DNA of 24,156 nucleotides. It comes from Trichloromonas sp034002365. Lineage in GTDB: Bacteria > Desulfobacterota > Desulfuromonadia > Desulfuromonadales > Trichloromonadaceae. Location: assembly GCA_034002365.1 (NCBI GenBank), contig JAVFAR010000034.1, positions 1 to 24,156 on the forward strand. The letters are read 5' to 3'. Under the pieces are notes generated by a model, which was given only the letters and a program-made list of their open reading frames with translations, ran no database searches and had not been told where the DNA came from. Below, piece by piece: positions 1-7,163 of this stretch; the stretch's first letter is position 1; the number at the start of each line of letters is the position of its first letter. Made by a program: the position numbers and the translations under genes.

Positions 1-1779
1 CCGTACGGGAGGCATGAGAACCTGTCTCTCCCCGGACTTCTCGCTCCCGCCGGCAGGCCGGAAAAGCAGTCTCACCCCGAACTGCTGGCTCCCGCCGGCA
101 GGCCGGAAAAGCAGTCTCACCCCGGCCTGCTGGCTCCCGCCGGCAGGCCGGAAAAGCAGTCTCACCCCGAACTGCTGGCTCCCGCCGGCAGGCCGGAAAA
201 GCAGTCTCACCCCGAACTTCTTGCTCCCGCCGGCAGGCCGGAAAAGCAGTCTCACCCCGAACTTCTTGCTCCCGCCGGTAGGCCGGAAAAGCAGTCTCAC
301 CCCGAACTTCTTGCTCCCGCCGGCAGGCCGGAAAAGCAGTCTCACCCCGAACTTCTTGCTCCCGCCGGCAGGCCGGAAAAACAGTTTCTCCCCGAACTTC
401 TTGCTCCCGCCGGCAGGCCGGAAAAACAGTTTCTCCCCGAACTTCTTGCTCCCGCCGGCAGGCCGGAAAAGCAGTCTCACCCCGAACTGCTGGCTCCCGC
501 CGGCAGGCCGGAAAAGCAGTCTCACCCCGAACTTCTTGCTCCCGCCGGCAGGCCGGAAAAACAGTTTCTCCCCGAACTTCTTGCTCCCGCCGGCGATCCT
601 GAAAAACTCCGGACGGCTTTCGACTACGGAGCCGATGCCGCCTATCTCGGCGGCGGCGATTTCGGCCTGCGTGCCCCCGCGGGCAAATTCGACCTCGATG
701 CCCTGGCCCGCGCCCGGGAACTGGCCCAGCGGCTGGGCAAGCGCCTTTATCTGACTCTCAACGCCTACCTGCGCCCGGCGGATCTGCCCCGTCTTCAGGC
801 CTACCTCGAAGCTCTCAAACCCCTCGATTTCGACGCCTACATCGTCGCCGACCCCGGTGTTCTCGCCCTGGTCCGGCAACTCGATCCGCAGCGGGAAATC
901 CATCTTTCGACCCAGGCCAATACCACCAACGGCGCGGCGGCCCGATTCTGGGCGGCGGCGGGGGCGCGGCGGATCAACCTCGCCCGGGAATTGTCCCTGG
1001 AGGAAATCGCCGCCATTCGCCGGGAGACCGAGGTGGAACTGGAGGTCTTCGTCCATGGCGCCATGTGCGTCGCCTATTCCGGGCGCTGCCTGCTTTCCGC
1101 CGCCGTGACCGGTCGCAGTGCCAATCAGGGGGCCTGTGCCCATCCCTGCCGTTGGCGCTACGCCCTGGTCGAGGAGACCCGCCCCGGGGAATATTTTCCC
1201 ATCGAGGAGGACGACCGGGGCAGCTATCTGCTCAACAGTCGCGACCTCTGTCTGATCGAGCTTCTCCCCGCGCTGATCCAGGCCGGGGTCCACAGCCTGA
1301 AGATCGAAGGGCGGATGAAGACGGTCTACTATCTGGCGGCGGTCACCCGGGTCTACCGGGCGGCCCTCGACCGCTACCGGGACGATCCGTCAAATTACCG
1401 CTGCGATCCCCTCTGGCTTGAAGAGCTGGAAAAAGTCAGCCATCGGCCCTACGACACCGGCTTTCTCTTCGGCGGTGCCGAGGCGCGGGTGCACACCGCC
1501 GACTCCAAATATCGCCGCACCTACGATTTCGTCGGCGTGGCGCGCGAATGTTTCGCCGACGGCCGGGCGCTGGTGGAAGGGCGTAACCGCTTTTTCCCCG
1601 GAGAGACCCTGGAACTGATCGGGCCGGGCATGCGCCAAGCGCGGTTCACCGTCGGCGAACTGCAAAGCGAAACAGGCGAAATTCTGGCCGCCGGTCAGCC
1701 GAACGGGCGTATCCTCATGATGCTGCCGGCCGGGGCGCGGGCCGGTGACCTGCTGCGGCGGGAGGGGCGGGGGGGATGA
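1..1779 (+). CDS. trhP: TrhP/YegQ-like U32 family protein with repeat-expanded N-terminus (5' end outside window)
   Basis: Frame 1 is open from the first base to the TGA at 1777-1779 and has no ATG, GTG or TTG before 991, so the start lies upstream of the window. From 571 the protein reads like a normal U32 N-terminus (PELLAPAGDPEKL, then YGADAAYLGG). It continues with the family block FVHGAMCVAYSGRCLLS, CAHPCRW, LNSRDLC and HSLKIEGRMK. The cysteines follow C-X6-C-X15-C-X3-C, the Fe-S ligand spacing described for U32 proteins. The order of motifs matches E. coli YegQ/TrhP, which acts in 5-hydroxyuridine formation at tRNA position 34. RlhA or a generic U32 protein is the alternative. The normal part is about 402 residues. 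Before it stand at least 12 in-frame copies of a 15-residue unit copying the first motif, which is not known to me in this family. The kinase gene starts 20 bases downstream, so co-transcription is possible. Confidence 0.85.
   Translation, partial: PYGRHENLSLPGLLAPAGRPEKQSHPELLAPAGRPEKQSHPGLLAPAGRPEKQSHPELLAPAGRPEKQSHPELLAPAGRPEKQSHPELLAPAGRPEKQSHPELLAPAGRPEKQSHPELLAPAGRPEKQFLPELLAPAGRPEKQFLPELLAPAGRPEKQSHPELLAPAGRPEKQSHPELLAPAGRPEKQFLPELLAPAGDPEKLRTAFDYGADAAYLGGGDFGLRAPAGKFDLDALARARELAQRLGKRLYLTLNAYLRPADLPRLQAYLEALKPLDFDAYIVADPGVLALVRQLDPQREIHLSTQANTTNGAAARFWAAAGARRINLARELSLEEIAAIRRETEVELEVFVHGAMCVAYSGRCLLSAAVTGRSANQGACAHPCRWRYALVEETRPGEYFPIEEDDRGSYLLNSRDLCLIELLPALIQAGVHSLKIEGRMKTVYYLAAVTRVYRAALDRYRDDPSNYRCDPLWLEELEKVSHRPYDTGFLFGGAEARVHTADSKYRRTYDFVGVARECFADGRALVEGRNRFFPGETLELIGPGMRQARFTVGELQSETGEILAAGQPNGRILMMLPAGARAGDLLRREGRGG
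31..570 (+). repeat. 12 x 45-bp in-frame tandem repeat
   Basis: Twelve direct units of exactly 45 bp run from 31 to 570 without spacers. Each encodes PELLAPAGRPEKQSH or the variant ending QFL, and units 1 and 3 have PG in place of PE. The thirteenth PELLAPAG at 571 is the native start of the U32 domain. Unit variants differ at Leu-Leu codons (CTTCTT, CTGCTG or CTTCTC), Lys codon (AAG or AAA) and ending (TCTCAC or TTTCTC). Units 8, 9 and 12 have the QFL ending. Because 45 is a multiple of three, copy-number change would not break the frame. Confidence 0.95.
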
Positions 1780-1798
1780 CCGGCATGGAGGCAGTGGA

Positions 1799-3076
1799 TT
1801 GAACTCTTTTCTCTATTCGCGGACGGGGCGGCTGACCAAAAGCCTGACCCTGGCCTTTCTCATCGCCCTGCTCTGTCTTTTCAGCAAGGGCGCCGATCTG
1901 TTGCAGGACGCGCTCCCCTTCGCCCTGCTCGCCGGCTACTATCTGGTCACCGACCGGCGCTTCACCATCGAGCAGATCCAGTCCGCCGGTTTGATGACGG
2001 CCCATGTCGGCGTCTATCTGCTGCTGTGCACCCTGGTCATCTGGGAGACCACCGGCGAGGAGGAAAGCGTTTACTGGATCGTCTATTTCCTGCCCATCGC
2101 CGTGGCCGCCTCCAATCTCAATCTGCGCCTGACCCTGCTGACCTGCGCCCTGGCGGTGGGGCTCTTTTTCAGCCAGATTCCCGCCCACCTGATTCTGAAT
2201 CCCGAAACCCGCGGCGAGGAACTGCCGGAATTCCTGGTCTTCGGCATCACCTTTTTCATTGTCGGCCTGCTGGTGCAGAGTTTTTCCGATGCCCACCGGC
2301 GGCAATTGGCGGCCGAGAAAGAACTGAACGAGCGGCTGCTGGCCAATCAGGCCGCCTTGCAGGATTCCCTGGCCCGGCTCGGCGCCGCCGAGGATTCGTT
2401 GCGGCGCAACGAGCGGCTGGCGGCGCTGGGCGAAATGTCGGCGGGGATCGCCCACGAAATCCGTAACCCGCTGGGGATTATCTCCTCCTCGGCGCAACTG
2501 ATCGACACAAAGCTCGCCGAGATGCCCGGCGGGGTGCGGCAACTGCTCGACATCATCCAGGAGGAATCGACCCGTATCAATGGGCTGGTGACCGACTTCA
2601 TTTCCTTCGGCCGCCCCGCGCCGCCGGTGCCGCGCGCCACCGATCCGCGCGTCCTGCTGCGCCGGGCGGCGGCGCATGTGGAGGAGATGGCCCGGCGGCA
2701 AGGAGCGGTGGTCGAAGTCGAGGAAGGGGATACGCCTTTATCCGCCATGGTCGACGGCGATCTGATGCAACAGGTGCTGCTCAACCTGCTGCTCAACGCC
2801 TTGGCGGCGGTCGGCGCCGACGGCCGCATCCGGTTGCGGGCCTATGCGGCGGGGGCGCGGGTCTGCCTGGCGGTGGAAGACAACGGCCGCGGCATCCCGG
2901 CCGAGCTTCAGGGCAAGATTTTCGATCCCTTTTTCACCACTCGGGACACGGGGACGGGGCTGGGTCTGGCTAACGCCAGCCGCATCGTCGAGGCCCACGG
3001 CGGGGATCTGCGGGTGTGCAGCGAGCCGGGGGCGGGCGCGGTCTTCACCGTCTGCCTGCCGGCCCTGGAGGAGTAG
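1799..3076 (+). CDS. Membrane sensor histidine kinase (NtrB-like)
   Basis: A 425-residue kinase with about six N-terminal hydrophobic segments (roughly residues 10-175) and a charged helical linker (AEKELNERLLANQAALQDS). The HisKA H-box is GIAHEIRNPLG with His219, and the HATPase domain has an N-box (LLNLLLNALAAV), G1 (VEDNGRGIP) and FDPFFTTRDTGTGLGL. It should autophosphorylate and pass phosphate to the response regulator starting five bases downstream. I chose the TTG at 1799 because GGAGG at 1787-1791 sits seven bases before it. An upstream in-frame start at 1745 would overlap trhP and lacks such a site. No recognised extracellular sensor domain is present, so the signal is probably sensed in or near the membrane. 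Confidence 0.88.
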   Translation: MNSFLYSRTGRLTKSLTLAFLIALLCLFSKGADLLQDALPFALLAGYYLVTDRRFTIEQIQSAGLMTAHVGVYLLLCTLVIWETTGEEESVYWIVYFLPIAVAASNLNLRLTLLTCALAVGLFFSQIPAHLILNPETRGEELPEFLVFGITFFIVGLLVQSFSDAHRRQLAAEKELNERLLANQAALQDSLARLGAAEDSLRRNERLAALGEMSAGIAHEIRNPLGIISSSAQLIDTKLAEMPGGVRQLLDIIQEESTRINGLVTDFISFGRPAPPVPRATDPRVLLRRAAAHVEEMARRQGAVVEVEEGDTPLSAMVDGDLMQQVLLNLLLNALAAVGADGRIRLRAYAAGARVCLAVEDNGRGIPAELQGKIFDPFFTTRDTGTGLGLANASRIVEAHGGDLRVCSEPGAGAVFTVCLPALEE

Positions 3077-3081
3077 AACCC

Positions 3082-4455
3082 ATGGCGCATATCCTGGTGG
3101 TCGACGACGAAAAAAATTACCGGACGGTGCTCGCCCATCTGCTGGAGGACGCGGGGCATCGGGTGTCGACGGCGGACAACCCCTTCGCCGCCCTCGAACT
3201 GCTCGCGCGCGAAAGCGTGGCGTTGATCCTCTCGGATCTCAGGATGCCGCGCATGGACGGCCTGACCTTTCTGGAACGGGTGCGACAGGATGTGGGGGAC
3301 ATCCCGTTCGTGGTGCTGACCGCCTTCGCCACGGTGGAGACGGCGCTGGCGGCGATGAAGGCCGGGGCCGTCGACTATCTGATGAAACCCTTCAAGAACG
3401 ACGAGATTCTGCTGATCGTCGCCAAGGCCCTCGATCATGCCCGCTTGCAGGCGGAAAACCAGGCGTTGCGCCGGCAACTGGAACTGGAACTGGGCCTGGA
3501 CCGGGAGCTGCTCGGCGGAAGCCCGCTCATTAAAAAGCTGTTGGCCGACATCGGCCAGGTGGCGCCGGCGCGCGCCTCGGTGCTGATCACCGGCGAGAGC
3601 GGCACCGGCAAGGAACTGGTGGCTCGTACCCTGCACCGAGCCAGTCCCCGCCGCCAGGGGCCGCTGGTCACCATCAACTGCGCCGCGCTCACCGAAAGTC
3701 TGCTCGAAAGCGAACTCTTCGGCCACGAGCGCGGGGCCTTCACCGGCGCCGTCGAGCGTAAGCGCGGTCTGCTTGAAGTGGCCGACGGCGGCACGTTGCT
3801 CCTCGACGAGATCGGCGAATTCCCCTTGGTGCTGCAACCCAAGCTGCTGCGGGTCCTGCAGGAACGGAAATTCCGCCGCGTGGGGGGCACGGCGGAGATC
3901 GAGAGCGACGTGCGCATCGTCGCCGCCACCAATCGCGATCTGCCGGCGATGATCGCGGCCGGCGCCTTCCGCGAGGATCTGTATTACCGGCTTAACGTGG
4001 TGACCCTCGAAACCCCGCCGCTGCGCCGGCGGCCCGAGGATATTCCCCTGTTGGCGCTGAATTTCCTCCATCGGTTCGGCGGCGAGCTGGGGCGGCGCAT
4101 CCGCGCCATCGACCCCGAGGTAATCGCCATCCTGCAAGCCCATGCCTGGCCGGGCAACGTGCGGGAGCTGCGCAATATCATCGAGCGCGGCGCCCTGTTC
4201 TGCGCCGGCGATACCCTGCGGCCGGAACATCTGCCCGATTCCCTGCCGCGCCGGGCGCCTTCCGCCGTCGCCACGGCCGGTCCGGAACTGGGCCGGCCGC
4301 TGCCCGAGTTGCTCGACGAAATCGAGGCCGGACTGATCCACAAGGCCCTGCTTCAGGCTCGGGGTGTTCAGGCCCAGGCCGCCGAACTGCTCGGCATCAG
4401 CCGCAGCAACCTGCAATACAAACTGAAGAAACATGGCCTGACGAGCGAGGAATAA
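3082..4455 (+). CDS. NtrC-family sigma54-dependent response regulator
   Basis: A 457-residue activator with three domains. The receiver has acidic D8/D9 and phospho-acceptor Asp52 in SDLRMPRMDG. The AAA+ domain has Walker A GESGTGKE, the sigma54-contacting GAFTGA at residues 218-223 and Walker B LLLDEIGEF. The C-terminal Fis-type helix-turn-helix is AAELLGISRSNLQYKLKKHGL-like. All residues needed for phosphorylation, ATP hydrolysis and sigma54 contact appear present. GGAGGAG at 3068-3074 lies seven bases before the ATG, inside the end of the kinase gene, so the two genes are translationally close. A candidate sigma54 promoter with two upstream direct repeats lies immediately downstream, which makes that promoter its most obvious target. 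Confidence 0.93.
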   Translation: MAHILVVDDEKNYRTVLAHLLEDAGHRVSTADNPFAALELLARESVALILSDLRMPRMDGLTFLERVRQDVGDIPFVVLTAFATVETALAAMKAGAVDYLMKPFKNDEILLIVAKALDHARLQAENQALRRQLELELGLDRELLGGSPLIKKLLADIGQVAPARASVLITGESGTGKELVARTLHRASPRRQGPLVTINCAALTESLLESELFGHERGAFTGAVERKRGLLEVADGGTLLLDEIGEFPLVLQPKLLRVLQERKFRRVGGTAEIESDVRIVAATNRDLPAMIAAGAFREDLYYRLNVVTLETPPLRRRPEDIPLLALNFLHRFGGELGRRIRAIDPEVIAILQAHAWPGNVRELRNIIERGALFCAGDTLRPEHLPDSLPRRAPSAVATAGPELGRPLPELLDEIEAGLIHKALLQARGVQAQAAELLGISRSNLQYKLKKHGLTSEE

Positions 4456-4514
4456 GCCGGCGTACAAATTTTCGGCGGGACGGCCTTCGGTCCTGGCGCC
4501 GGCGTACAAATTTT
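4456..4514 (+). promoter_or_regulatory. Paired direct repeats, candidate enhancer sites
   Basis: The 17-base sequence GCCGGCGTACAAATTTT occurs at 4456-4472 and again at 4498-4514, with starts 42 bp apart, close to four helical turns. Relative to the sigma54 promoter downstream they centre near -134 and -92, where NtrC-type activators usually bind. Binding by the adjacent regulator is inferred, not shown. Confidence 0.55.
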
Positions 4515-4572
4515 TTTACAAAATCCCCGGTGCGTTTTAGTACTTCCAAGTAAAAACAATGAGTTGAAAACC

Positions 4573-4588
4573 TGGCAAGCCTGTTGCT
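4573..4588 (+). promoter_or_regulatory. Sigma54 (-24/-12) promoter
   Basis: TGGCAAGCCTGTTGCT matches the sigma54 consensus TGGCACGNNNNTTGCW at every specified position except one, with GG and GC ten bases apart. The predicted start of transcription is near 4598. It is the only strong -24/-12 element I found in this window, and it sits just after a sigma54 activator gene. Confidence 0.75.
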
Positions 4589-4597
4589 AGAGGACAG

Positions 4598-4665
4598 ATA
4601 ACAGAGCCGATAACGCTCTCACATTTGCCTCCGGGGCCTTTAATCGTTAAAGGCCCCATTTTTTT
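4598..4665 (+). ncRNA. Predicted sigma54-driven small RNA or terminated leader
   Basis: The interval between the predicted sigma54 start and the intrinsic terminator is about 68 bases and has no open reading frame of note. It can form a 5-bp hairpin AGAGC/GCTCT (4603-4607 with 4615-4619), an unpaired stretch containing TTGCCTCC (4625-4632), and the terminator hairpin with its U-tract. This is the general shape of a trans-acting small RNA. The alternative is an attenuated leader for the phosphoesterase gene 17 bases downstream, but I saw no clear antiterminator pairing. Confidence 0.5.
4633..4665 (+). terminator. Intrinsic terminator before the phosphoesterase gene
   Basis: A perfect 11-bp stem, GGGGCCTTTAA paired with TTAAAGGCCCC around a TCG loop, is followed by A and seven T. 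It would stop rightward transcription from the kinase/regulator operon and from the sigma54 promoter. Confidence 0.88.
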
Positions 4666-4681
4666 GCACGGGATGCGACCC

Positions 4682-5662
4682 ATGGTTTTCATGAAACGAA
4701 CCGTTCGGCATCTCTGCTCGGCGCTGGGCATTGGTTGTTGCCTGCTGGCCGGGATGAATCTCTTCCCCGCGCACGCCGGCCATGCCGTGCGCGACTGGAA
4801 CGCGACGCAACTGTCGCGGTTGCCGGCCGCCCCGGCCGGCGGCGAATTTTCCTTTGCCGTGCTGGGGGACAGCCAGTCCCATTTTTCCATCCTCGCCCAT
4901 CATCTCGCCCAAATCCGTCAGGCCGGCCAGCTCGATTTCACGGTCAGTGTCGGCGACCAAGTGGCGCCGCCGGAGCGCGCCGAATTCGAGAAGTTTTTCA
5001 GTCTGGCCGACGATCTCGCCGACCGGCCGCTGCTGACCGTCCGGGGCAATCACGATGCCTCGGCGGATTACCTTTACGAGCATTTCGCCGGCGCGCCCTA
5101 CTATTCGTTTCAATATCGCGGCGCTTACTTCATCGTCCTCGACGACGCCAATCTCACGGCGCTGGGGAGCGCGCAGTGGCGCTGGCTGGAGCGGGAGCTG
5201 CGCGCCGCCGAACCGTTCAAGACCCGCCTGGTGTTCATGCACGCGCCGCCCTTCGATCCCCGCGATCCGCTCGTCGAGGTCGCCGGCCACGGCCTGCCGG
5301 AGGCCGAGGGGCGGCGGCTGGTCGAGTTGTTCAAGCGCCATCGGGTCGATCATGTCTTCTCCGGACATATTCATTCGTACTACGCCGGCGACTGGGACGG
5401 GGTGCCCTACACCATCTCCGGCGGGGGCGGCGCCCGGCTGGTGGGGAGCGATCCGGACCATGCCTTCTATCACTATCTGCGCGTCACGGTGAAGGCGGAC
5501 GGCGCGGTCGCCGTGGCGCCCCAGCGGGTGGCCCTGGCGGGCTTGCCGCTGATGGGATCGCTGGCGGCCAAAACCTGGGCCCGATTCGATGGCCTGCTGT
5601 GGATGAGGGGCCACGAGATTGGGCTGCTGCTCGTGGCGGCCCTGATGTTTAGCGGCGCCTGA
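4682..5662 (+). CDS. Exported calcineurin-like metallophosphoesterase
   Basis: The protein has about 326 residues and a Sec-type signal (basic MKRTVRH, then a hydrophobic stretch ending near AHAG). The metal-binding motifs occur in order: GDSQSH, VGDQV, RGNHD, MHAPP and SGHIHSYY, as in calcineurin-like phosphoesterases. A hydrophobic C-terminal segment (GLLLVAALMF) may anchor it. The physiological substrate cannot be told from sequence; purple-acid-phosphatase-like or phosphodiesterase activity is possible. Start choice is uncertain among in-frame ATGs at 4673, 4682 and 4691. The one at 4682 has CGGGA eight bases upstream, and 4691 gives the neatest signal peptide. The gene follows a terminator by only a few bases, so its own promoter is not obvious. 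Confidence 0.82.
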   Translation: MVFMKRTVRHLCSALGIGCCLLAGMNLFPAHAGHAVRDWNATQLSRLPAAPAGGEFSFAVLGDSQSHFSILAHHLAQIRQAGQLDFTVSVGDQVAPPERAEFEKFFSLADDLADRPLLTVRGNHDASADYLYEHFAGAPYYSFQYRGAYFIVLDDANLTALGSAQWRWLERELRAAEPFKTRLVFMHAPPFDPRDPLVEVAGHGLPEAEGRRLVELFKRHRVDHVFSGHIHSYYAGDWDGVPYTISGGGGARLVGSDPDHAFYHYLRVTVKADGAVAVAPQRVALAGLPLMGSLAAKTWARFDGLLWMRGHEIGLLLVAALMFSGA

Positions 5663-5726
5663 CGCTGGCGTTGACCCCTGTCACCCTGGATTCGAAAGAG
5701 AGAATGTTTTTCATGAAATTCAATGC

Positions 5727-5782
5727 GCTCTGTGCTCTCTAGCGAGCGAAGCGAGCGGGTGGTTGGGTATCATTCATCATTT
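5727..5782 (+). repeat. Islet repeat, copy A (right end only)
   Basis: This stretch carries the CTCTGTGCTCTCTAGCGAG and GCGAAGCGAGCGGGTGGT segments and an ATTCATCATT tail also found in copies B and C. The left half present in those copies was not found here. It overlaps the 3' end of the FkbM gene on the minus strand. Confidence 0.75.
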
Positions 5783-6857
5783 CCTCCGGAATTCCATAAA
5801 AAACCAGATCCCCCAGGGACGGCGAGTAGGAATGGAGATGAAAGCGGTAGCGGGGGAGGGTCGCGGCGAGTTGCAGGGGGATGTTGAAGAGGTCGTCTTG
5901 GGAGTGGTAGATGCAGATCGCCAGTTGCGGGCGAAAGCGCCGGATCGACTCCATCCCCCCTTGCAAGGCCTTCTGTTCCGCCCCTTCGATATCCATCTTG
6001 ATCAGATCAAGCCGTTCCAGTTGCCGTTCCCGCACAAAATGATCGATGCTGACGGCTTCGATCCGGTTTTCTCCGCCGTCGTCTCCGTCGCTCACCCGCG
6101 TTCCCGCCCCGCTGGGGCGCAGAGCCACTTCTCCCGGCTTATTCCATAAGGCTTTGCGGATAATTTCGATGTTGGCGTGCCGTTTCAATTCTTCGGGCCG
6201 CCGGTTTTTCATCACCTGGTCGCCCGCCGGGTCGAAGCCGTACACCTTCCCGCTTGCGCCGGCCCTCGCCGCGAATTCGATGCTGTTGCTGCCGTCGTAC
6301 ACACCCCCCTCGATCACGACATCCCCTTCCGCGAGACGCACCCGGTAGAGGTAGGGCGTGCCGGGATGTTCGAGATACCAGCGGGCCATGGCCCCCGGAT
6401 CGTGCCGCCGGGCGCAGCCCATGACCGTCCGCCACAGCCGGCGGTCGTGTTCGTCGTGCAGTATCTTTTCGACGGCGGCTTCTTCCGCATGGTAGCGGCC
6501 CGGTTCGAGGTGCAGGTAGGCGTAATGTTCGGTCGGGACGATCAGGCTGACGGCGCGGGGCGCGGCCCGGTGGCGAGCGAGGACGGCCGCCATCTCCTCG
6601 GCCCAGAGATGGCTGGCGATGATGTACAGATCGACCTCGACCGGCTCGGCAAAAAAGGTTTCGGGCCGCCATAGGGGGCGGTCGCGGAAGGTCCCCTGTC
6701 GATACGAGTCGAGAAAAGCCAGGATGACGACATCCGGCCGCTCCTTCGCCAGCCGTCGGCAGAGGGCATGGGCCAATCCCCCGGCGCCGTAGATGACAAT
6801 GCGGGCATGGGCGGGCAGGGAATGCACATCATGAAGATATTCGGCGGGTTCGGGCAT
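5739..6857 (-). CDS. FkbM-family methyltransferase with N-terminal Rossmann-like domain
   Basis: A 372-residue protein. The N-terminal part contains a nucleotide-binding-like motif (IVIYGAGGLAHAL) resembling sugar-modification proteins. The C-terminal half has FkbM methyltransferase signatures: VIEGGVYDGSNSIEFAA, GKVYGFDP and LIKMDIEGAEQKALQGG. FkbM proteins methylate hydroxyl groups of sugars or small molecules, so a surface glycan or flagellin glycan role is conceivable here, but no glycosyltransferase is nearby. The last residues (PPARFAR and stop) are encoded by repeat copy A, so the native C-terminus may have been replaced. No convincing ribosome-binding site precedes the chosen ATG. The gene is opposite in direction to its neighbours and lies between repeat copies, consistent with acquisition as a unit. 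Confidence 0.8.
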   Translation of the reverse strand: MPEPAEYLHDVHSLPAHARIVIYGAGGLAHALCRRLAKERPDVVILAFLDSYRQGTFRDRPLWRPETFFAEPVEVDLYIIASHLWAEEMAAVLARHRAAPRAVSLIVPTEHYAYLHLEPGRYHAEEAAVEKILHDEHDRRLWRTVMGCARRHDPGAMARWYLEHPGTPYLYRVRLAEGDVVIEGGVYDGSNSIEFAARAGASGKVYGFDPAGDQVMKNRRPEELKRHANIEIIRKALWNKPGEVALRPSGAGTRVSDGDDGGENRIEAVSIDHFVRERQLERLDLIKMDIEGAEQKALQGGMESIRRFRPQLAICIYHSQDDLFNIPLQLAATLPRYRFHLHSYSPSLGDLVFYGIPEEMMNDTQPPARFAR

Positions 6858-6953
6858 GAGAAGGCTGTCCGGAAAAGGGGGCGGGACGGTTTTTTGACGG
6901 CTGTGGTCTGGAAGTTATGGCTGAGCACAAAACGTGCCGTCGGTCAAAAGCAT

Positions 6954-7108
6954 TCACCACAAAGCTTACAGAGAACGCAGAGAAAATCATTGATTTCAGC
7001 TTGTTAAGCCATGATTCTAGCTCCGGTCTTCCTCGGTGCCCTCTGTGCTCTCCAGCGAGCGAAGCGAGCGGGTGGTGAGGATTGAAACTCCGCATTCATC
7101 ATTTGCCT
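6954..7108 (+). repeat. Islet repeat, copy B
   Basis: The element runs from TCACCAC (6954-6960) to GTGGTGA (7072-7078), 7-bp perfect terminal inverted repeats. A 22-base tail follows (7087-7108, ACTCCGCATTCATCATTT and so on) that recurs identically after copy C. It contains CTCTGTG and GCGAGCGAAGCGAGCGGG shared with copies A and C. The gap between the FkbM gene and the antitoxin (6858-7163) holds this element and the antitoxin promoter, and no gene that I can support. Confidence 0.8.
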
Positions 7109-7130
7109 GATCTCCTTACTTCCTTGTTGT

Positions 7131-7138
7131 GGTATAAT
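7131..7138 (+). promoter_or_regulatory. Extended -10 promoter of the toxin-antitoxin pair
   Basis: GGTATAAT, preceded by T at 7130, gives TGGTATAAT: a perfect -10 (TATAAT, 7133-7138) with the extended TG element. No good -35 is seen at the usual spacing, as expected for extended -10 promoters. It lies 25 bases before the antitoxin start. Confidence 0.6.
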
Positions 7139-7163
7139 CCTTACATTCTTGCGGAGGTGTGCC

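Noticed and set aside
31..570. CRISPR-like appearance of regularly spaced repeats.
   Set aside because: The units are contiguous 45-bp copies with no unique spacers and no cas genes nearby.
14..754. An ATG-started 246-codon frame across the 45-bp array, with GGGAGG just before it.
   Set aside because: It is out of frame with the U32 motifs, GGGAGG ends only one base before the ATG, and a 45-bp repeat with no stop in one unit stays open in every unit.
4540..4665. A GEMM-type c-di-GMP riboswitch before the phosphoesterase.
   Set aside because: The conserved GEMM core and its paired helices are absent; the sigma54 promoter plus terminator explains the segment better.
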